Origin: DATKRB01 sp963794215
GTDB lineage: Bacteria > Actinomycetota > Acidimicrobiia > Acidimicrobiales > RAAP-2
Reading direction: 5' to 3'
DNA: 64,000 nucleotides
Assembly (NCBI GenBank): GCA_963794215.1
Contig: CAWCCQ010000001.1
Coordinates: forward strand, 1,240,001-1,304,000
Shown here: in pieces, positions 33,779 to 43,246 of the stretch
How positions within the stretch are numbered: the first letter of the stretch is position 1
Layout: each line of letters begins with the position of its first letter
The notes under the pieces: generated by a model
Told to the model about the DNA's origin: nothing
The model's input: only the letters and a program-made list of their open reading frames with translations
Database searches by the model: none
Program-made: the position numbers and the translations under genes

Positions 33779-35977
33779 TCACCCGAGATGAAACGCCTTC
33801 ACCAGGTAGTACGTGGCCGGCAGCACGAAGAGCAGCCCGTCGACACGGTCGAGCAAGCCGCCGTGCCCCGGCAAGATGCGCCCCATGTCCTTGAGCCCGA
33901 GCTGCCGCTTGACCAAGGACTCGCACAAGTCACCGAGCGGCGCCACGACGGCCACCACTACTCCGAGCACGACCGCCTTGTCGAGGGTCCAGGGATGGAT
34001 GAAGTGGACGATGACCACGCCGGCGAGCACCGCGAACACGGCGCCGCCGATCACCCCTTCCCAGGTCTTGTTGGGACTGATGGAGGGTGCGAGCGGATGA
34101 CGACCCCACAACCGGCCGACGGCCAGCGCCCCGATGTCACACGCGACGCCCGTCACGATCCCGCCCAGTAAGAACGCGATGCCGCGTCGGTCGGGGAACA
34201 GGGTCGGGTTCAGCAGCAACGCGGCATAGGAGCTGAACACCCCGATCCAGCAGAAGACGAACAGCGTCGTGGTTGTCCCGAGCACCGGATCGGCGTTGGG
34301 CTGGACGCCCACCATGAACCAGATGAGCGTGAAGGCCACCAGGAGCACGACGATGAGCGGGAGCGCCACCGGGCCCTTGGCGTATGTGGCCCAAATGAGC
34401 GAGACCGAGGCGAGCAGACCCAGCGGGGTAGCCGGTACGTACCCAGCTTTGCGGAACGCGGCGTACGCCTCGGCCGTGGCCAGGAAGGCGATGATGGCGA
34501 TGACCACGACGGACGGCACGGTGCCGAAGTGGAACACCACCAGCAGCAGCCCGAGCAGCACCGCTCCCGTGATCACCGCCGCGGTCATGTTGCGGCCGCC
34601 CGCGGCGCGTCGCCGATCGGGCGGCGCGCTCGCCGCGGCGGGTGGCCGTAGCGGGCGGGTCTGGCGCAGTCCGGGCGGCAGCGGCGCGGCGCGCGCCACC
34701 GGCCGCCGAATACCGTCCGCCGGCTCGGTCTTTGAGGCGGCCCGCGGCGCGCCTTGGGCGAGCGGTTCGGGAGCCTCACCACGGACCCGAATCCGAGGCC
34801 GCGTCGCCACCTCTTCTGGAGCGTCCAGCGCGTCGACCGGTCGCCGGGTCCGCTGATCGCGCGCCGCGCGCACGGAGCGAGTCACCCGAGCCATCCCACC
34901 GGCCGCCAGCGCACCGAGCGCGCTGCCCGCCGTGTCCTCCTCGTCGAGGGCCCCGCCGCTCCCCGAACTCAGTCCCGACCTGGACCGCCAGGTGCGCTGG
35001 CGGCGGATCCGTACTCGCGGCGGTGGTTCGATGCCGGACTCCCCCGCCACCGCAGGGTCGTCAGCGGCCAGGATGGCCACGCCCTCGTCGACGTCCCCGA
35101 GGCGGAGAGGCCCTGCACTGTCGAGCGGATCTTCGCCCGAGAGCGATCCGCCCGGCTCGCTCGCGGACGGTCGGTGCAGACCACGGCCACGGCGGCGGCG
35201 AACTGCGATGACCTCATCGGCGTCCTCGACCTCACGGGCGCGCCCCGAGCCCCATCCGAAACGGCTCCCGGCGCGTCGGCCCCCATCGTCGGGCCCCTCT
35301 TCGGCCACTCGGTCGTTGGAAGCGCCCGGGACGTCGAAGGCATCGAGCGGTGACACGAGCGTCTCCTCGTCGCTCGGAGTGCCCGACACGGGCCCCGAGC
35401 GATCGTTGGTGGCGCCGGCACGCAGGCGTGATGAATCCTCGCCGCCGCGTGGGTCAGCGGGCTCCTCGAGCTCGGGTGTCTCTTGGTCCGGCAGCTCGAA
35501 CGTCCATGGCTGGCGCTCGGCTTCCTCGGACTCCTTGCGCGGAGCGATGCCCGCGTCCCCCTGCGACAGCATGGAGGGCTCGAAGCTCTGGGACTCCACC
35601 TCCCAGTCGGCCTCCCCTTCGCGCCAGGTTGGCGCGGGCAACGACGACCAGGGGTCGTCGTTGGATCCCGAGGACCCACGGTCACGTGCCAGCACTGCGG
35701 GCACCTCGCCCGTCGGTGCCTCGGTCCAGTGCGGCAGATCGGGCTCCGCTGAGGCCTCGTCGCGAGCAGGCTCGCCGCGGACATGCTCCGTTTCGAGCGC
35801 CCCTGACCCATTGGCATGGTGCTCGTCGTCGCCGGCGCCCGTGGGCTCGGAGTCCGTGCGGACCACTGGGACGCTCAGGGTGGGGTCGGCCGGTTGCGCG
35901 CCGATGATCCGCACCCTTCCGGAACGGAACGCCTGATGCTGCTCTTCCACCTCGTCGCTGTCGCGGTCGTCGTCCAT
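33779..35977 (-). CDS. cdsA: Phosphatidate cytidylyltransferase CdsA with long acidic N-terminal extension
   Basis: 732 residues. The last ~270 form the enzyme: about eight membrane helices from TAAVITGAVLLGLLLVVF, with ISPNKTWEGVIGG and the signature SLVKRQLGLKDMGRILPGHG followed by GLLDRVDGLL. It makes CDP-diacylglycerol from phosphatidate and CTP. Residues 1-460 are predicted disordered: acidic, Ser/Glu/Asp-rich, later Arg/Pro-rich. They begin with a GRVRIIGAQPADP motif that I recall from Acidimicrobiia CdsA proteins. The extension has no recognised domain; it may bind partners at the membrane. Between frr and dxr, the usual order. Confidence 0.92.
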   Translation of the reverse strand: MDDDRDSDEVEEQHQAFRSGRVRIIGAQPADPTLSVPVVRTDSEPTGAGDDEHHANGSGALETEHVRGEPARDEASAEPDLPHWTEAPTGEVPAVLARDRGSSGSNDDPWSSLPAPTWREGEADWEVESQSFEPSMLSQGDAGIAPRKESEEAERQPWTFELPDQETPELEEPADPRGGEDSSRLRAGATNDRSGPVSGTPSDEETLVSPLDAFDVPGASNDRVAEEGPDDGGRRAGSRFGWGSGRAREVEDADEVIAVRRRRGRGLHRPSASEPGGSLSGEDPLDSAGPLRLGDVDEGVAILAADDPAVAGESGIEPPPRVRIRRQRTWRSRSGLSSGSGGALDEEDTAGSALGALAAGGMARVTRSVRAARDQRTRRPVDALDAPEEVATRPRIRVRGEAPEPLAQGAPRAASKTEPADGIRRPVARAAPLPPGLRQTRPLRPPAAASAPPDRRRAAGGRNMTAAVITGAVLLGLLLVVFHFGTVPSVVVIAIIAFLATAEAYAAFRKAGYVPATPLGLLASVSLIWATYAKGPVALPLIVVLLVAFTLIWFMVGVQPNADPVLGTTTTLFVFCWIGVFSSYAALLLNPTLFPDRRGIAFLLGGIVTGVACDIGALAVGRLWGRHPLAPSISPNKTWEGVIGGAVFAVLAGVVIVHFIHPWTLDKAVVLGVVVAVVAPLGDLCESLVKRQLGLKDMGRILPGHGGLLDRVDGLLFVLPATYYLVKAFHLG

Positions 35978-35988
35978 GGGCGCTCCCG

Positions 35989-36561
35989 TCAGACCTCCAG
36001 CAGTTCCTGCTCCTTGTGGGCGAGGAGCTGGTCGACGGCGACCACCTGCTCGTGGGTCAGCTTGTCGAGGTCCTTCTCGGTTCGCTCGAGGTCATCGGAG
36101 GACAGCGTGCCGTCCTTCTCCAGACCATCGAGCTCGTGACGCGAAGACCGGCGGACGTTACGGATGGCCACTCGACCCTCTTCGGCCTTGTGGCGGACAA
36201 CCTTGACGAGGTCCCTCCTCCGCTCCTCGGTGAGCGGAGGGAAGGCCAATCGGATCACCGTGCCGTCGTTGGAGGGGTTGATACCCAGATCCGACGCCTG
36301 GATCGCCTTCTCGATCGCCCCGAGCGAGCTCTTGTCGTAGGGGGAGACGACCAGGAGCATGGCGTCGGGCACATTGAACCCCGCCAGCTGGCGCAGCGGC
36401 GTGCTGGTGCCGTAGTAGTCGACGACAAGGCTCTCGACCAGCGCCGGGGTCGCCCGGCCCGTCCGGATGGCCGAGAATTCCGATCGCACGTGGTCGATCG
36501 CCTTGGACATCTTCTCACGAGCGTCTTCGAGCACCAGGCCCGCGAGGTCGTCGTCCATCAC
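35989..36561 (-). CDS. frr: Ribosome recycling factor
   Basis: 190 residues. DAREKMSKAIDHVRSEFSAIRTGRATPALV opens the three-helix bundle (shown motif begins there); YYGTSTPLRQLAGFNVPDA and IRLAFPPLTEERRRDLVKV are signature parts; the end ELLAHKEQELLEV-type helix is present. Splits post-termination ribosomes together with EF-G. The start overlaps the pyrH stop by four bases; cdsA follows after 11 bases. Confidence 0.96.
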   Translation of the reverse strand: MMDDDLAGLVLEDAREKMSKAIDHVRSEFSAIRTGRATPALVESLVVDYYGTSTPLRQLAGFNVPDAMLLVVSPYDKSSLGAIEKAIQASDLGINPSNDGTVIRLAFPPLTEERRRDLVKVVRHKAEEGRVAIRNVRRSSRHELDGLEKDGTLSSDDLERTEKDLDKLTHEQVVAVDQLLAHKEQELLEV

Positions 36562-37277
36562 CGGACCAGCGTACCGATCTGCTCACCGGCGAGCGCACGA
36601 CGGAGGTTGCCCGGCGCCATGAGGTCGAAGACCAAGATGGGAAGGCCGTTGTCCTTGCAGAACGTGATCGCGGTGAGGTCCATGACCCGCAAGTCCTTGG
36701 AGACGACCTCCATGAATGCAATCTCCTCGAAGCGGGTCGCCGAGGGATCCACCTTCGGGTCGGCGCTGTAGACACCGTCGACACCCCCGTGGGTGCCCTT
36801 CAAGAGCAACTGCGCCTCGATCTCGGCGGCTCGCAGCGCGGCGGACGTGTCGGTCGTGAAATAAGGGTTTCCCATGCCCGCGGCGAACACTACGACGCGG
36901 TCCTTCTCGAGGTGGCGGATGGCCCGGCGGCGGATGTAGGGCTCGGCCACCTCGGCCATGTGTACCGCGGTGAGCACCCTGGTCGCCTGACCGTGGTGCT
37001 CGAGTGCGTCCTGCAAGGCCAGGGCGTTGATGACCGTACCGAGCATGCCCATGGTGTCCGAGGTCGCCCGGTCCATCCCGGCACCTGCCCCCGTGGTCCC
37101 GCGCCAGATGTTGCCGCCGCCGACCATCACCGCGAGCTGCAGATCCTCCGCCTCGCGCGCTGGGGCGATCTCGCCGGCCAGGCGCTCGACGGTGCCCGCG
37201 TCGATCGTCTCGTCCGACGCCGAGGAGGCGAGCGCCTCCCCGGACATCTTGAGCACGACTCGCCTGGGCTCACCCAC
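36558..37277 (-). CDS. pyrH: UMP kinase
   Basis: 239 residues of the amino-acid kinase fold: VVLKMSGEALASSASDETID, VMVGGGNIWRGTTGAGAGMD, TSDTMGMLGTVINALALQDA, FAAGMGNPYFTTDTSAALRA and the C-terminal QIGTLVR. Phosphorylates UMP to UDP. Lies between tsf and frr, its normal place. Confidence 0.96.
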   Translation of the reverse strand: MGEPRRVVLKMSGEALASSASDETIDAGTVERLAGEIAPAREAEDLQLAVMVGGGNIWRGTTGAGAGMDRATSDTMGMLGTVINALALQDALEHHGQATRVLTAVHMAEVAEPYIRRRAIRHLEKDRVVVFAAGMGNPYFTTDTSAALRAAEIEAQLLLKGTHGGVDGVYSADPKVDPSATRFEEIAFMEVVSKDLRVMDLTAITFCKDNGLPILVFDLMAPGNLRRALAGEQIGTLVR

Positions 37278-37283
37278 CGACGA

Positions 37284-37313
37284 TCCCCTCCCAATTCACC
37301 GTCAACGAGGGGA
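37284..37313. repeat. Inverted repeat between tsf and pyrH
   Basis: TCCCCTC and GAGGGGA are exact inverted copies separated by 16 bases in the 42-base gap between the tsf stop and the pyrH start. No T-run follows on the minus strand, so it is a weak terminator candidate at most. It might tune expression between tsf and pyrH. Confidence 0.3.
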
Positions 37314-37319
37314 CGGCCT

Positions 37320-38114
37320 TCAGGAGCCTACGACAACCTGAGCGAACCGCACGACCTCTGCCGAACCCAACAACGCTCCCACGGTCTGCTTCTCGTCGCG
37401 CGCATAGGGCTGCTCCAGCAGCACCCGGTCGCGGAACCAGCCGTTCATCCGTCCCTCGACGATCTTGCTCAAGGCGGCCTCAGGCTTGCCTTCGTTGCGG
37501 CTGATCGCCTCGACCGTGGCGCGCTCTTCGGCGACCTCGGACTCCGGCACGTCAGCGCGCTGGAGGTACGTCGGCCGTGCGAACGCGATGTGCACGGCGA
37601 TCTCGTGGGCCAACGCCGCGTCGCCGCCCCGGAGCACCACGGCCACCGCGTTGACACCCCGGCCCGACTGCTGGTGCAGGTAGGTGTCCACCACTTCGCC
37701 CTCGCCTGCCTCGAGGCGGACTACCCGGCCGACCGAGACGTTCTCCTTGAGCGTCACGCCAAGCCGAGCGACATCGTCGGCCAGGGTGTTGGCGGCGTCT
37801 TCGCCCTTGGCGGCCACCAGAGCCGCCAGCTCGTCAGCCAGCGCAACGAAATCGTCGGCCTTCGCCACGAAATCCGTCTCGCAACGCAGCTCGACGATGG
37901 CCGCCACGTTGTCCTCTCGCACGACGGCTACCGCGCCTTGGGTGGCTGCCCGGTCGGCCCGCTTGGCGATGTCGCCCAGCCCCTTCTCGCGGAGCCACCG
38001 CTTGGCCGCTTCGGAGTCGCCCTTGCACTCGTCGAGGGCCCGCCTGGCGTCGAGCATCCCTGCCCCAGTTGCCTGGCGCAGCGCCTGCACGTCCTTGGCT
38101 GTGAAGTCGGCCAT
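37320..38114 (-). CDS. tsf: Elongation factor Ts
   Basis: 264 residues. The N-terminal UBA-like part (FTAKDVQALRQATGAGMLDA, RALDECKGDSEAAKRWLREK) and the core with the EF-Tu contact region LRCETDFVAKADDF are clear. Then VAVHIAFARPTYLQRADVP-type sequence and a VLLEQPYARDEKQTV C-terminal motif. Nucleotide exchange factor for EF-Tu. Follows rpsB after two bases. Confidence 0.96.
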   Translation of the reverse strand: MADFTAKDVQALRQATGAGMLDARRALDECKGDSEAAKRWLREKGLGDIAKRADRAATQGAVAVVREDNVAAIVELRCETDFVAKADDFVALADELAALVAAKGEDAANTLADDVARLGVTLKENVSVGRVVRLEAGEGEVVDTYLHQQSGRGVNAVAVVLRGGDAALAHEIAVHIAFARPTYLQRADVPESEVAEERATVEAISRNEGKPEAALSKIVEGRMNGWFRDRVLLEQPYARDEKQTVGALLGSAEVVRFAQVVVGS

Positions 38115-38116
38115 GC

Positions 38117-39085
38117 TCAGGCCTCCGCAGCGACGGCCACCGCCGCCCCGTCGATCGCACCATCGTGCTCGTCAGCCGGACCGGGCTCGGACGTGGCAAG
38201 TGGCTGTGCGACGCCGTCGGGAACGCCGGGGTCGGTCGTGGCGACGCCAGTGACCTCCGACGTGGTGTCAGCGGCGGGGGTCGCCGAAGCCGCTGGCTCG
38301 GGGGCCGCTGCCGCCACCGGCGCCGTGTCGGGCCTCTGGGTACGAGCCCGGGCCGAGGCCGCAGTGGCGGGAGCCGGGGCCGGGGGTGCCGGACGGTGCT
38401 GGGCCACCCAGCGTCCCTCGGCGACCGCATCGGCCATCACCCGGCACAACAGCGCGCCGGATCGGATGGCGTCGTCGTTGCCGGGGATCACGAAGCTGAT
38501 CACGTCGGGGTCACAGTTGGTGTCCACCACGGCGACCACCGGGAGGCCCAGCTTGCGTGCTTCGGTCACCGCGATGTGCTCCTTCTTCGTGTCAATCACG
38601 AAGATGGCGTCGGGCAGCCGGTCGAGCCGGCTGATGCCGCCCAGGTTGCGCGCCAGCTTGTCCAGCTCGCGCACGTGGCGCAGTGCCTCCTTCTTGGGCA
38701 TCGCATCGAAGTCACCGGCCGCCTGCATGGTCCGAAGCTCCTGCATGCGCTTGACCCGCCCTGACACGGTGGCGAAGTTGGTCAGCATCCCGCCCAGCCA
38801 CCGCTGGTTCACGTACGGCATCCCGCAGGCCTCGGCGTACTCGGCGACGGGGCCCTGCGTCTGCTTCTTGGTGCCGACGAACAGCAGGTTGCCCCCGCCG
38901 CTGACCAGATCGCGGACGAACGAGTACGACGACTCGATCCCGGCCAACGTCTTGTTCAGGTCGATCAGGTAGATCCCGTTGCGCTCTCCCAGGATGTACC
39001 GGCGCATCTTCGGGTTCCACCGGCGGGTCTGGTGGCCGAAATGGACTCCGGCGTCCAGCAACTGCCGCATCGTGACAACGGCCAT
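38117..39085 (-). CDS. rpsB: Small ribosomal subunit protein uS2 with C-terminal extension
   Basis: 322 residues from the ATG at 39085 (MAVVTMRQLLDAGVHFGHQT) with GGAAGGA upstream; an 18-codon longer ORF is not conserved. Core S2 motifs: RRWNPKMRRYILGERNGI, FVGTKKQTQGPVAEYA, NQRWLGGMLTNF, LDRLPDAIFVIDTKKEH, VVDTNCDPDVISFVIPGNDD. Residues ~250-322 are an Ala/Pro/Thr-rich tail, longer than the usual S2, also seen in other actinobacteria. First gene of the rpsB-tsf-pyrH-frr set. Confidence 0.95.
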   Translation of the reverse strand: MAVVTMRQLLDAGVHFGHQTRRWNPKMRRYILGERNGIYLIDLNKTLAGIESSYSFVRDLVSGGGNLLFVGTKKQTQGPVAEYAEACGMPYVNQRWLGGMLTNFATVSGRVKRMQELRTMQAAGDFDAMPKKEALRHVRELDKLARNLGGISRLDRLPDAIFVIDTKKEHIAVTEARKLGLPVVAVVDTNCDPDVISFVIPGNDDAIRSGALLCRVMADAVAEGRWVAQHRPAPPAPAPATAASARARTQRPDTAPVAAAAPEPAASATPAADTTSEVTGVATTDPGVPDGVAQPLATSEPGPADEHDGAIDGAAVAVAAEA

Positions 39086-39182
39086 ACGTTTTGTTCCTTC
39101 CGATCGGTTGTCAGAACCCCGCGCGTCGCGCCTCGTCAAGGAGGCGACCGTCGAGTGCGCACGGGGGTGCTCACGGTGACTC

Positions 39183-39231
39183 CCCTGCCGAACAGCAGGG
39201 CAATTAGACGGTTAGCCCCTCCGGGCGGGGC
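39183..39231 (-). promoter_or_regulatory. Two hairpins between xerC and rpsB
   Basis: CCCTGC-CGAACA-GCAGGG (39183-39200) is a perfect 6-bp stem. A second GC stem, GCCCC...GGGGC, lies at 39215-39231. Both are in the 161-base gap upstream of rpsB. They could be the 3' end of the xerC transcript or part of the rpsB leader. No T-run was seen, and no known leader class was recognised. Confidence 0.3.
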
Positions 39232-39246
39232 GAACCACCGTCGCTC

Positions 39247-40230
39247 TCAGGCGCGGGGGTGGGTGCCCCCGTAGACCTTCACGAGGCGGTCCTTGCTGAC
39301 GTGGGTGTAGATCTGCGTGGTCTGGAGGCTGGCGTGGCCGAGGAGCTCCTGGACGACCCGCAGGTCGGCTCCGCCGTCGAGCAGGTGGGTGGCAAAAGCT
39401 GTGGCGCAGGGCGTGGGGGTGGGTTGGCACCGGCGAACGGGCGTCGATGATCCGCCGCACGTCGCGGGGCCCGAGCTGGTTGCCCCGCTGGTTGAGGAAC
39501 ACCGCCCCAGGCGGGCTGTGCGATGCCGCCAATTCGGCCCAGCCGTGCTCGAGCCACGTGCCCAGCACCTCCGCGCAACGAGCATGGATGGGGACCCGTC
39601 GCTCCTTGTCACCCTTGCCGGTCACCGTGACGGTTCGACCAGGGAGGTCGACCCCTTCGCGCTCGAGCCCGCAGAGCTCGGCGACCCGAAGGCCTGCGGC
39701 ATAGAGCAGCTCGAGCACCGCATCGTCGCGCAGCGCGCACGCCCGGCCGCGCCCTGACGACTCGGTGGGTTCGGGCACCCTCGGCGGGTCGAGCAGTGCG
39801 CTCAGCTCCTGGCGAGAAAGGACCTTGGGAAGACGCCCACCCGCCGAGGGCGCCGACAAGCGGCGCGCCGGATCCTCGGGCACCGCTCCCCGACGGCGAC
39901 ACCAGCCGAAGTAGGCCCGAAGTGCCGCAGCCTTGCGGGCGATCGAGGCTCGGGCGTAGCGGCGGGTCGCCAGGTATGCGAGGTACCGGCGCAGCATGAG
40001 TCGGTCCACGTCGGCCGGTCCCGGCCGCGCCACCCCGTCCGGCCCAGTCGACGAACCCGGCGACATCGGTCCGGTAGGCCTTGGCCGTCGCCGGCGAGCG
40101 GGTCTCGAGCCATCGCGAGAAGGCGGCGAGCTCCCATCGCCTGGGGCACCTCGACAGTCCCGGGGCCGTCGGCCCCCGGGCCGTCGCTCGACCCGTCGAT
40201 CGGACCCGAGCGGGCTGAACGAGAGGTCAT
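39247..40230 (-). pseudogene. xerC: Tyrosine recombinase XerC (three frameshifts)
   Basis: Read from the ATG at 40230, with frame changes near 40125 and 40035 and at the A4 run 39394-39397. Joined, it gives about 327 residues: the SAM-like N-domain (WELAAFSRWLETRSPATAKA, VAGFVDWA) and DRLMLRRYLAYLATRRYARA, then the catalytic domain with ELLYAAGLRVAELCGL (Arg), GKGDKERRVP (Lys), HALRHSFATHLLDGGADLR (H-x-x-R), LLGHASLQTTQIYTHV (His/Trp position and Tyr). All catalytic residues are present, so this is probably a working chromosome-dimer-resolution recombinase with indels in the given sequence. The gene is monocistronic between rpsB and mtrA. Confidence 0.8.
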
Positions 40231-40422
40231 CGCCGCTACGCTACTGCTGGCCCGCTTTCGCTTGGCGGTCAACAGTCGGCCGTGCCGGGTCCGCGGGAGC
40301 GCACGCCTATGGCATGATCAAGTGACCTGGCCGGGGGAGGTCCGGCCCCCGGGCTCGGGGATCCGGAGCTCGAGGGGGATGAGTCGGCCGGACGCGGTCG
40401 CCGGAAGGTGAGGACGGATCCT

Positions 40423-41106
40423 ATGAGCAGTCGCATCCTGATCGTCGAGGATGACGAACGCATCCGCTCCTCGATGGCCCTCGCCCTCGAAGGCGAGGGC
40501 TACGAGGTCGACGAGGCGGCAAGCGGCGAGGACGCGCTCGACCGGTTCTCAGCCGAGCCCCCACACGTCGTGCTGATCGATCTCATGCTGCCGGGCATGG
40601 ACGGCTTCGAGTGCTGCCGAGCCCTGCGCCGCAACAGCGCCGTGCCCATCATCATGGTGACCGCCCGGACCGACACCCACGACGTGGTGGCCGGACTCGA
40701 GGCGGGCGCCGACGACTACGTCACCAAGCCGTTCGTAGCCAAGGAGCTCGGGGCGCGCATTCGAGCGCTGCTACGCCGTGCCCGGCCGGCCGACGACGAG
40801 CCCAAGGTTCTGGCGTTCGGGAACCTCGAGCTGGTTCCCGAGCAGGGCGTGCTGCGGACACGGGAGGGGGCCGAGGTGCATTGCACCCGAACCGAGTTTC
40901 GCCTGCTGTGCGAGCTCGCCGCCAACCAGAACAAGGTGCTGAGCCGCGAGCAGCTCCTCGACCGGGTCTGGGGATACGACTACTTCGGCGACGGCCGGCT
41001 GGTCGACGTCCACATCCGCCGGCTGCGGACCAAGGTGGAACCCGATCCGGCCTTGCCTCGCCACATCCTGACCGTCCGGGGAATGGGCTACAAGCTGGTT
41101 CCCTGA
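40423..41106 (+). CDS. mtrA: Response regulator MtrA-like (OmpR/PhoB family)
   Basis: 227 residues. Receiver domain: ILIVEDDERIRSSMA (acidic pocket), phospho-acceptor Asp in VVLIDLMLPGMDGFE (~residue 54), switch Thr in VTARTD and Lys in VTKPFVAKELGARI. DNA-binding winged helix: CTRTEFRLLCELAANQNKVL, SREQLLDRVWGYDYFGDGRL. The ATG at 40423 was preferred to a GTG at 40408, which would sit right against its ribosome site. The next two genes are the sensor kinase and a GerMN lipoprotein, the mtrA-mtrB-lpqB order of actinobacteria, which controls cell-wall metabolism and division. Confidence 0.9.
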   Translation: MSSRILIVEDDERIRSSMALALEGEGYEVDEAASGEDALDRFSAEPPHVVLIDLMLPGMDGFECCRALRRNSAVPIIMVTARTDTHDVVAGLEAGADDYVTKPFVAKELGARIRALLRRARPADDEPKVLAFGNLELVPEQGVLRTREGAEVHCTRTEFRLLCELAANQNKVLSREQLLDRVWGYDYFGDGRLVDVHIRRLRTKVEPDPALPRHILTVRGMGYKLVP

Positions 41107-41107
41107 G

Positions 41108-42611
41108 GTGGCCGCTCGCGACCGGCGCGGTCGGCGCAGCTCGAGCCGCCTGGGTGGCCGCGAGCTTTTGTGGGCGCGCCTGGGCCTCCGGGGGCGGGTC
41201 ACCTTCTTGTTCGGGACCGGCGCACTGCTGCTGTCGCTCAGCATGGGCAGCCTCTCGTACTTCACGACCAGCCACTTCTTGGTGAGCGAGCGTCAAGGGG
41301 CCGCCCTCACCAAGGCCCTGGCCGACGCCAGCACGGTGCAGAGCGGGCTTGGCTCCCGATCAGAACAACTCGCCGGCCGAGGCCATCGACCTGCTCGACC
41401 TTTCGGGCGGCACCGGAGTCCTGCTGCTCAAGGGCGGGCGAACCTACACCTCTGCCCTCGGGCTGGGCCTGAACCGTGCCCCCGGAGATGCGGCTGCTGG
41501 TCCGCGGCGGGGTGCCCGCCACCCAGACCTACCTCCTCGACGGAACGCCCTATCTCGCGGTCGGCGTGCCCATCCCCTCGGTCCACGCCGAGTTCTTCGA
41601 GATCGTCGACGTGAGCGACCTGCAGCCACACGCTGCGCGTCCTGTTGCTGGCCCTGGGGCCGCCGGATTGATCACCACGCTGCTGGGCGCTGCGTTGGGC
41701 CGGTCGGCCAGCGGGCGTCGCTGCGCCCGCTCACCGGGGTGTCCGAGCGGCACGGGCCATCGCCGGCGGCCAACTGGCCACCCGCTTGGTCGCCGCGCCG
41801 TCGGACCCGGACCTGGCCGGTCTCACCAGCTCCTTCAACCTCATGGTGGACCAGCTCGAGGAGCGGATCCAGCGTGAGGCTCGATTCAACTCCGACGTCA
41901 GCCACGAGCTGCGCTCCCCGCTCACCACCCTCTCGGCGACCCTCGAGGTGCTCGAGGCTCACCAAGAGGAGCTCTCGACCCGGGCCCAGCAGGCCCTCCA
42001 GCTGCTCGGGCGCCGACCTGCGCCGGTTCCAGCGGATGGTGGCGGATCTGCTCGAGATCTCGCGTTCGGACGCGGGGTCCTCCGATGTCGTGCTGGAGGA
42101 GGTCGCCGTGGGTGAGCTGGTCCGGCGAGCGGTGCGTGGCCGAGCTCGCGCACCCTGTCCCGGTTCGAGCCTCCGCCGCGTGCACGTCGATCCCGAGGTC
42201 GAGGGGATGCACCTGCGCGTCGACAAGCGCCGGTTCGAGAGGGTGATGGCCAACCTGCTGGAGAACGCCGCGTTCTACGGGGGCGGCGCCACCCGGGTGG
42301 TCACCCACGTCGGGTCCCGACCTGCCCGACGGGCGGCCCACCGTCGAGGTGTCGGTGGAGGACAACGGGCCCGGGGTGCCCGAAACCGAGCGGGCCAAGG
42401 TGTTCGAGCGCTTCTACCGGGGCCACGGAATCGGGCCGGCGGGGCGCCGGGACCGGCAGCGGCCTCGGGCTCTCGCTGGTGGCCGAGCACGTCCGGCTCA
42501 ACGGGGGGCGGGTGTGGGCCGAGGAGGCCGACCGGCGGTGGCGCCAGGTTCGTCGTGCAGCTGCCGCTCGACGAGACCGACGACGAGCGGGTCGACGGGG
42601 ACGTCCCGTGA
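41108..42611 (+). pseudogene. mtrB: Sensor histidine kinase MtrB-like, at least eight frameshifts
   Basis: Starts at GTG 41108, one base after mtrA, and ends TGA 42611 overlapping the next start. Read through changing frames it has a membrane helix (FGTGALLLSLSMGSLSYF), an outer domain (LLVRGGVPATQTYLLDGTPY), a second helix (LRVLLLALGAAGLITTLLGA; frame changes within), HAMP, H-box FNSDVSHELRSPLTTLSAT (autophosphorylated His), N-box-like RVMANLLENAAFYGGG, G1 EDNGPGVPE and GSGLGLSLVAEHVRLNGGRV. Every domain is in order and both ends are conserved, so the gene is likely whole in the organism and the indels come from the sequence. Partner of MtrA. Confidence 0.8.
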
Positions 42612-43243
42612 TCGCGCGCCGCTGGCGTTGGCCCCTCGCCGTCGTGCTGCTCGTGCTCGGGGGCACCCTGACGGCGTGCGGCGTCCCGACCGGACCGCCC
42701 AAGGCAATTCCCCCGGGCCACGTCCCGGCGCAGCTCGTCTCCCCGAGTCAACCGCCCAACACCACCATCCCTCCGGGCGGCTTGTCCTTCAAGGTGTTCC
42801 TCATCGACCCCCAGAACACGCTGGCGCCCTACAACCGGGTGGTGGCCGTCCATGCGGGCCTGCAGGGCATCCTTGACTATCTGGTCGCCGGTCCGGCCGC
42901 TCCGGAAATCGATGTGGGCGTCACCACGGCCATCCCGGCCGGTACCGCGGTGCTGTCGTCGAGCCCTCCGGTGAACAACGTCGTCACCGTCAATTTCAGT
43001 GCCGACTTCGGTGACCCGGTGTCCCAGCAGACCCAAATCCAGGCCGTCGCCCAGGTGGTCTACACCATCGCCTCGGCCCTGCAGCCGACGGTGAGCGTCC
43101 TCTTCGAGATCAACAGCGCGCCCATCACGGTCCCGACCCTTAGCGGAGCCGAGACGGCCCAACCCGTCACGATCGCCGACTACCCCGGCATGCTCAGCAC
43201 GACCACGACGACCACCACACCCACGACCCAGCCGAGCCACTGA
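42608..43243 (+). CDS. GerMN-domain lipoprotein (LpqB-like)
   Basis: 211 residues from the GTG at 42608 (overlaps the mtrB stop). Lipoprotein signal with lipobox LTAC-G (Cys ~residue 24), then a GerMN domain: FKVFLIDPQNTLAPYNRVV, AGLQGILDYLVAGPAAPE, NNVVTVNFSADFGDP. The C-terminus is Thr-rich. LpqB in other actinobacteria has a GerMN domain plus a propeller and modulates MtrB; this one is shorter and has only the GerMN part. It is likely exported, lipid-anchored and a modulator of the MtrAB system. Confidence 0.82.
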   Translation: MIARRWRWPLAVVLLVLGGTLTACGVPTGPPKAIPPGHVPAQLVSPSQPPNTTIPPGGLSFKVFLIDPQNTLAPYNRVVAVHAGLQGILDYLVAGPAAPEIDVGVTTAIPAGTAVLSSSPPVNNVVTVNFSADFGDPVSQQTQIQAVAQVVYTIASALQPTVSVLFEINSAPITVPTLSGAETAQPVTIADYPGMLSTTTTTTTPTTQPSH

Positions 43244-43246
43244 CCG

